Source of the DNA: an uncultured Lachnospiraceae bacterium
GTDB lineage: Bacteria; Bacillota; Clostridia; Lachnospirales; Lachnospiraceae
Assembly: GCA_937915975.1 (NCBI GenBank)
Contig: CALGGL010000244.1
Location: forward strand, 1-8,388
Length of the DNA: 8,388 nt
Reading direction: 5' to 3'
The first letter of the stretch is position 1, and every line of letters begins with the position of its first letter. Both the position numbers and the translations under genes were made by a program. Shown here in pieces: positions 5,556 through 8,388 of this stretch. The notes under the pieces are model-generated. The model saw nothing but the letters and a program-made list of their open reading frames with translations, was not told where the DNA came from and did not search any database.

Positions 5556-8388
5556 TTATATAAAATCAAAGCTTACCTGTTCATAGGAAAGATCCTGATA
5601 TTCCATTTCCTCCTGGTCAACCTTGCTTGTATAATTTGTTACAACCGTAAGCTGCTTACCCTTTGACATCTGTTGTCCGAGTATGTAATTAACATCAAAT
5701 CTTCCGGTTATTGCAGGTGTAACTCCACGCGCCGGAACAATCAGCTGTACATGATTTGCCTTCAAAAGTTCAAATATCGGCTCCCAAATATATACATCCT
5801 TTGCAGCTCCGAACGGATTATCTATAAATATTGTCTTGGTTGTTATCTCATCATTTCTTGTCTGATACATTCCCGAAATGTAATTAATAATCGAAACAAG
5901 AAACTGTATGTATATACCCTGTGACTGTCCTGTACTTCCGACAGCCTCCTCATATTTAAGATAACGGCTTTGCTCTCTTATTCTTTCACGCTTATAAAGG
6001 GTGAGCTTTATGGCATTCATATCGGTAACTATTACACCAAATAATTTTTTAAGCGTAAGGCTTCCGCGTATAAATTTCATTCTGTCCTTATCATTTTCAT
6101 ATCCATCTGCAGCAGCCACTATCTTGTCTATATAATCTGACATTTTCTGCTTTAAAAATTCATCCTTCACATAAGGTATGCTTAGGTCTACCACCTGTAT
6201 AGCCTCACCCTCGGAAATAATTCTCGAAAGCTTAGGAAGCTTGTCCAATTCCGTTCTTACATCAAGACATCTCTGCAAGCATTGCTCCTCAAAGTTTTCC
6301 TTGATTGTTTCCATATCTGTAAGACTCTTTTCCACCCTGTCTCTTTCAAGCCTTATATATTCAATTGTAGAATTAAGATTAGCACTAAGCTCCTTTGCAA
6401 GGGCAAAAGACGACGGAATGGTAACATCATCTCTTATAGTAGTCGAAAGCTCATACATATTCATCTGGTCAAGTGCCGAGGATGTATTGCCCTTAAATCT
6501 TAAAAGTTCATTTTTTGCCTTTTCAAGCTTCTTGTTACTCCTGTCATAATTAATAAGTGTGTCCTCAAATATTTCTCTAAGCTTTTCCTTATCCTCGGTA
6601 ACAACCGCCGCATCCGAAAGACTTATATCATTGGTGGTTATGATTCGCTTAACATCCTTATAAAGCTCAAGCATAAATCCCTGTTCTTTTGCATAACGCT
6701 TATACTCGGCTTCGCTTTCCTTAGCTTCCTTATCAAGTCTTGCAAGAAGCTTCTCACCATCCGCAAGAATTGCTGTTATCTCCGATAAGGTTGCATCCTC
6801 TTCCTCAAAATGTCCGAAAGCCGCCTCGATATTTCCTATAGCATAATCTATGCTTCCGGAAAGTCTGTCAGCCTCGGAATTTTTATTTTTATATGCCTCC
6901 TCATAGCCCTTCATCTGATAGTCAAGCTCGTCTATGCTTCTTCTTATTGTTTCAAGAGTGCCCTCGTCTATTAAGAAAAGCTCCCCTCTCTCATTCATCC
7001 TTCTTAACTCGTCAAATGATGTACCTCGTTTTTTAATTATATTTGTAAGTCTGTCCATGGAAACCTTAAGGGTATCCATGAGAAGCTGCTTATCCTCTAT
7101 AGCTTTCTTTTCATCATCAAAGGAAAGCTTCATAGCGGTGAACTTTGTTACAAGCTCCTCCTCATCTATATCAAGCTCCTCATATTCCTTTTCAGGATTA
7201 TAATAGCTCCTGTAATTATTATTCCAGTCGTTTAAGATATCGTTTATCTGTTTTTCACAGGAATTCAGGTTTGACTCAAGCAGTGATACATCTACCTTTC
7301 TGCTACCGTCATCAGCAGTGAGTCTGTTTAATTCATCTCTTAATCTCTCCGCCTTTTCCTTGCTCTTTTTGGAAAGCTTTTCCTGACTCTCTATTATCTC
7401 ATCAAGCTTCTTAACGGTATAGAGCCTGTTGCTGTCCGACAAAAGCTCTTCATAATATATCTGTTTATCCTCTTTTTCCTTGTGAAGCTTCTTAAGCTCA
7501 TTTTCATAGGTCTTGATATTATCCTTACAGTTTGCTATATTTGCGGTTATTTCCTTAAGGTCTTTTTCTGTCTCCTTAAGTCTTTCCTCATCCTGCAAAA
7601 GATTGCTGTTTTCTATCTTAACCACAAAGGCTCTGTCCTCACGGTATGCGCAAAGAAGCTTTTCCTTCATCTCACAGGAAAGCTTAAGCTCCTTTGCTCT
7701 TTCCTCTTCCTTCGCGATAAGCTTATCCTTGCTATCCTCCGATAAGAAAAACTCCTTACCGGCACATACGGCAAGCATACTTTCTCCTATATAAAATGCC
7801 TTCTCCTCACCCTGCTTCATATCATATAAAAGAACCGCCTCACCGTCAGTATCTATATTGGAAATGTTTTGGTCCTCGGACAGGATATCAAAATCTTCAA
7901 CCACTATTCCGTAAGGTAAAAGCGGATTTTCCAAAAGAAGCTTTTCCTTCTTTTCACTACTCAGTGCGGAAATGTAATCCATACCGAACATGGCGGTTAT
8001 TCCATGTCTTGTTTCTATATAGTCAAGAACCTTTTTAACCGCTTTTGACGGAGCTATAAGAAGACCTTCCTTAAGTCTGTTTATCTTCTTATCACTTCTT
8101 TTTATATCGTGTCTGATATCTGCCATTTCAAGAATTTCATTTGTTATTCTTTCCGATATGACATTTGACAGATTATTTATCCCGGATACCCCGTAAACGG
8201 ATTTTATATTGTCGAGCTTGGTCAATGCCTCCTTATACTCTTCCTCACGATTTTTAATCTCGGCTATTACGCCTTTAAGATTTGCTTCCTTTTGCTCATA
8301 CTCATAAAGTCTTCCCTTTTCTTCACGAAGTCCGGTTGTGAATTTTTCGTCATCTTCGGAAATCTTTGCGAGTCTTTCCTTAACCTTT
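5556..8388 (-). CDS. SMC/MukB/SbcC-like coiled-coil ATPase, N-terminus beyond the window
   Basis: An open frame without any start runs in from the window edge (first full codon 8387-8385) to TAA at 5558, giving 943 residues. Numbering from that codon: 1-105 is Glu/Lys-rich coiled coil; about 112-217 is a compact, non-coiled region (GITAMFGMDYISAL, then ENPLLPYGIVVEDFD) that may be a hinge; about 222-700 is a second long coil, interrupted near 385-405 (NDWNNNYRSYYNPEKEYEEL); about 765-943 is a globular ATPase half-head. The head has STGQSQG (818-824), placed like the ABC signature, and KTIFIDNPFGAAKD (851-864), placed like Walker B and D-loop, followed by VQLIVPARG (880-888). Walker A should lie in the missing N-terminus. 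If the two arms match in length, the whole protein would be about 1,400-1,500 residues, MukB-sized. Such proteins work as DNA-bound dimers in chromosome organisation, repair or plasmid/phage defence; which applies cannot be told here. It heads the visible gene string, 18 bases before the radical SAM gene. Confidence 0.8.
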   Translation of the reverse strand, partial: KVKERLAKISEDDEKFTTGLREEKGRLYEYEQKEANLKGVIAEIKNREEEYKEALTKLDNIKSVYGVSGINNLSNVISERITNEILEMADIRHDIKRSDKKINRLKEGLLIAPSKAVKKVLDYIETRHGITAMFGMDYISALSSEKKEKLLLENPLLPYGIVVEDFDILSEDQNISNIDTDGEAVLLYDMKQGEEKAFYIGESMLAVCAGKEFFLSEDSKDKLIAKEEERAKELKLSCEMKEKLLCAYREDRAFVVKIENSNLLQDEERLKETEKDLKEITANIANCKDNIKTYENELKKLHKEKEDKQIYYEELLSDSNRLYTVKKLDEIIESQEKLSKKSKEKAERLRDELNRLTADDGSRKVDVSLLESNLNSCEKQINDILNDWNNNYRSYYNPEKEYEELDIDEEELVTKFTAMKLSFDDEKKAIEDKQLLMDTLKVSMDRLTNIIKKRGTSFDELRRMNERGELFLIDEGTLETIRRSIDELDYQMKGYEEAYKNKNSEADRLSGSIDYAIGNIEAAFGHFEEEDATLSEITAILADGEKLLARLDKEAKESEAEYKRYAKEQGFMLELYKDVKRIITTNDISLSDAAVVTEDKEKLREIFEDTLINYDRSNKKLEKAKNELLRFKGNTSSALDQMNMYELSTTIRDDVTIPSSFALAKELSANLNSTIEYIRLERDRVEKSLTDMETIKENFEEQCLQRCLDVRTELDKLPKLSRIISEGEAIQVVDLSIPYVKDEFLKQKMSDYIDKIVAAADGYENDKDRMKFIRGSLTLKKLFGVIVTDMNAIKLTLYKRERIREQSRYLKYEEAVGSTGQSQGIYIQFLVSIINYISGMYQTRNDEITTKTIFIDNPFGAAKDVYIWEPIFELLKANHVQLIVPARGVTPAITGRFDVNYILGQQMSKGKQLTVVTNYTSKVDQEEMEYQDLSYEQVSFDFI
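5796..5834 (-). other. Walker B-like motif with Asn at the catalytic Glu position
   Basis: Encodes residues 852-864 of the SMC-like protein, TIFIDNPFGAAKD: four hydrophobic residues, Asp, then Asn-Pro-Phe-Gly. ABC/SMC ATPases normally read DE at the Asp-Asn position, with Glu activating water for ATP hydrolysis. The spacing after the STGQSQG segment (encoded at 5936-5916) is right for an ABC-type head, which is why I read it as Walker B. I have an unverified memory of similar DNP-type Walker B motifs in other SMC-like groups. Confidence 0.65.
7737..8054 (-). other. Possible hinge domain of the SMC-like protein
   Basis: Encodes about 106 residues between two coiled coils. The composition changes sharply from Glu/Lys heptads to mixed hydrophobic sequence with Gly, Pro and aromatic residues (PSKAVKKVLDYIETRHGITA, later LPYGIVVEDFDI, then KAFYIGESMLAVCAGKEFF). 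In SMC proteins a globular hinge at this place joins the two arms and mediates dimerisation. It does not show the canonical Gly-rich SMC hinge signature, so the identification rests on position and composition. Confidence 0.5.

Noticed and set aside
8223..8225. TTG codon preceded by AAGGAGG as the start of an 889-residue gene
   Set aside because: The spacing to the Shine-Dalgarno-like bases is only 2, and the same frame stays open upstream to the window edge with 54 more Glu/Lys-rich coiled-coil residues. The TTG is an internal Leu codon, and an SMC-type protein needs an N-terminal head.
5556..8388. Wadjet (JetC/MksB) or housekeeping Smc identity for the coiled-coil ATPase
   Set aside because: The head motifs differ from the DE-type Walker B of those families. 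The downstream gene is a radical SAM enzyme rather than a JetD-like nuclease, and no kleisin or JetB-like gene is visible. Upstream genes are unseen, so the idea cannot be fully excluded.

Overview
All genes in this AT-rich window lie on the minus strand. Codon use is heavy in ATA, AGA, GGA and CTT, and every start is preceded by an AGGA or AAGGAG type ribosome binding site. Together with the protein families, this suggests a low-GC Firmicute, most likely a Clostridia member of the Lachnospiraceae type. That placement is inference from style and content; no rRNA or marker gene is present. The sequence is raw assembly output: the first 50 bases are Illumina TruSeq/P5 adapter, so the real DNA starts at position 51.

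In transcription order (right to left): (1) 8388-5556, the C-terminal 943 residues of a very long SMC/MukB/SbcC-like coiled-coil ATPase, entering from outside the window; (2) 5537-4659, a radical SAM protein of the SPL (spore-photoproduct-lyase-like) family; (3) 4643-3474, a short NAD(P)-dependent malic enzyme; (4) 3450-2524, a MoxR-family AAA+ ATPase; (5) 2470-1421, a DUF58 membrane-anchored protein; (6) 1421-51, the N-terminal 457 residues of a TgpA-like membrane transglutaminase-superfamily protein, cut off by the adapter.

The six genes are packed with gaps of about 15 to 53 bases, and the last pair overlaps by one base (TAATG). I see no terminator hairpin or promoter-sized gap anywhere, so the window looks like the inside of one long transcription unit or several read-through units. 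No stretch over 300 bases lacks a gene. No tRNA, rRNA, CRISPR array, insertion sequence or attachment site is visible.

Functionally, genes 4-6 form the widespread MoxR-DUF58-transglutaminase module, thought to act at the membrane or cell envelope. The malic enzyme is central metabolism (malate to pyruvate). The SMC-like ATPase is the least ordinary gene: it has a signature-like STGQSQG and a Walker B of the form IDNPFG, with Asn where ABC/SMC ATPases usually carry the catalytic Glu, plus a compact non-coiled segment that may be a hinge. It and the adjacent SPL-family enzyme may belong together, but nothing in the window proves a shared job.
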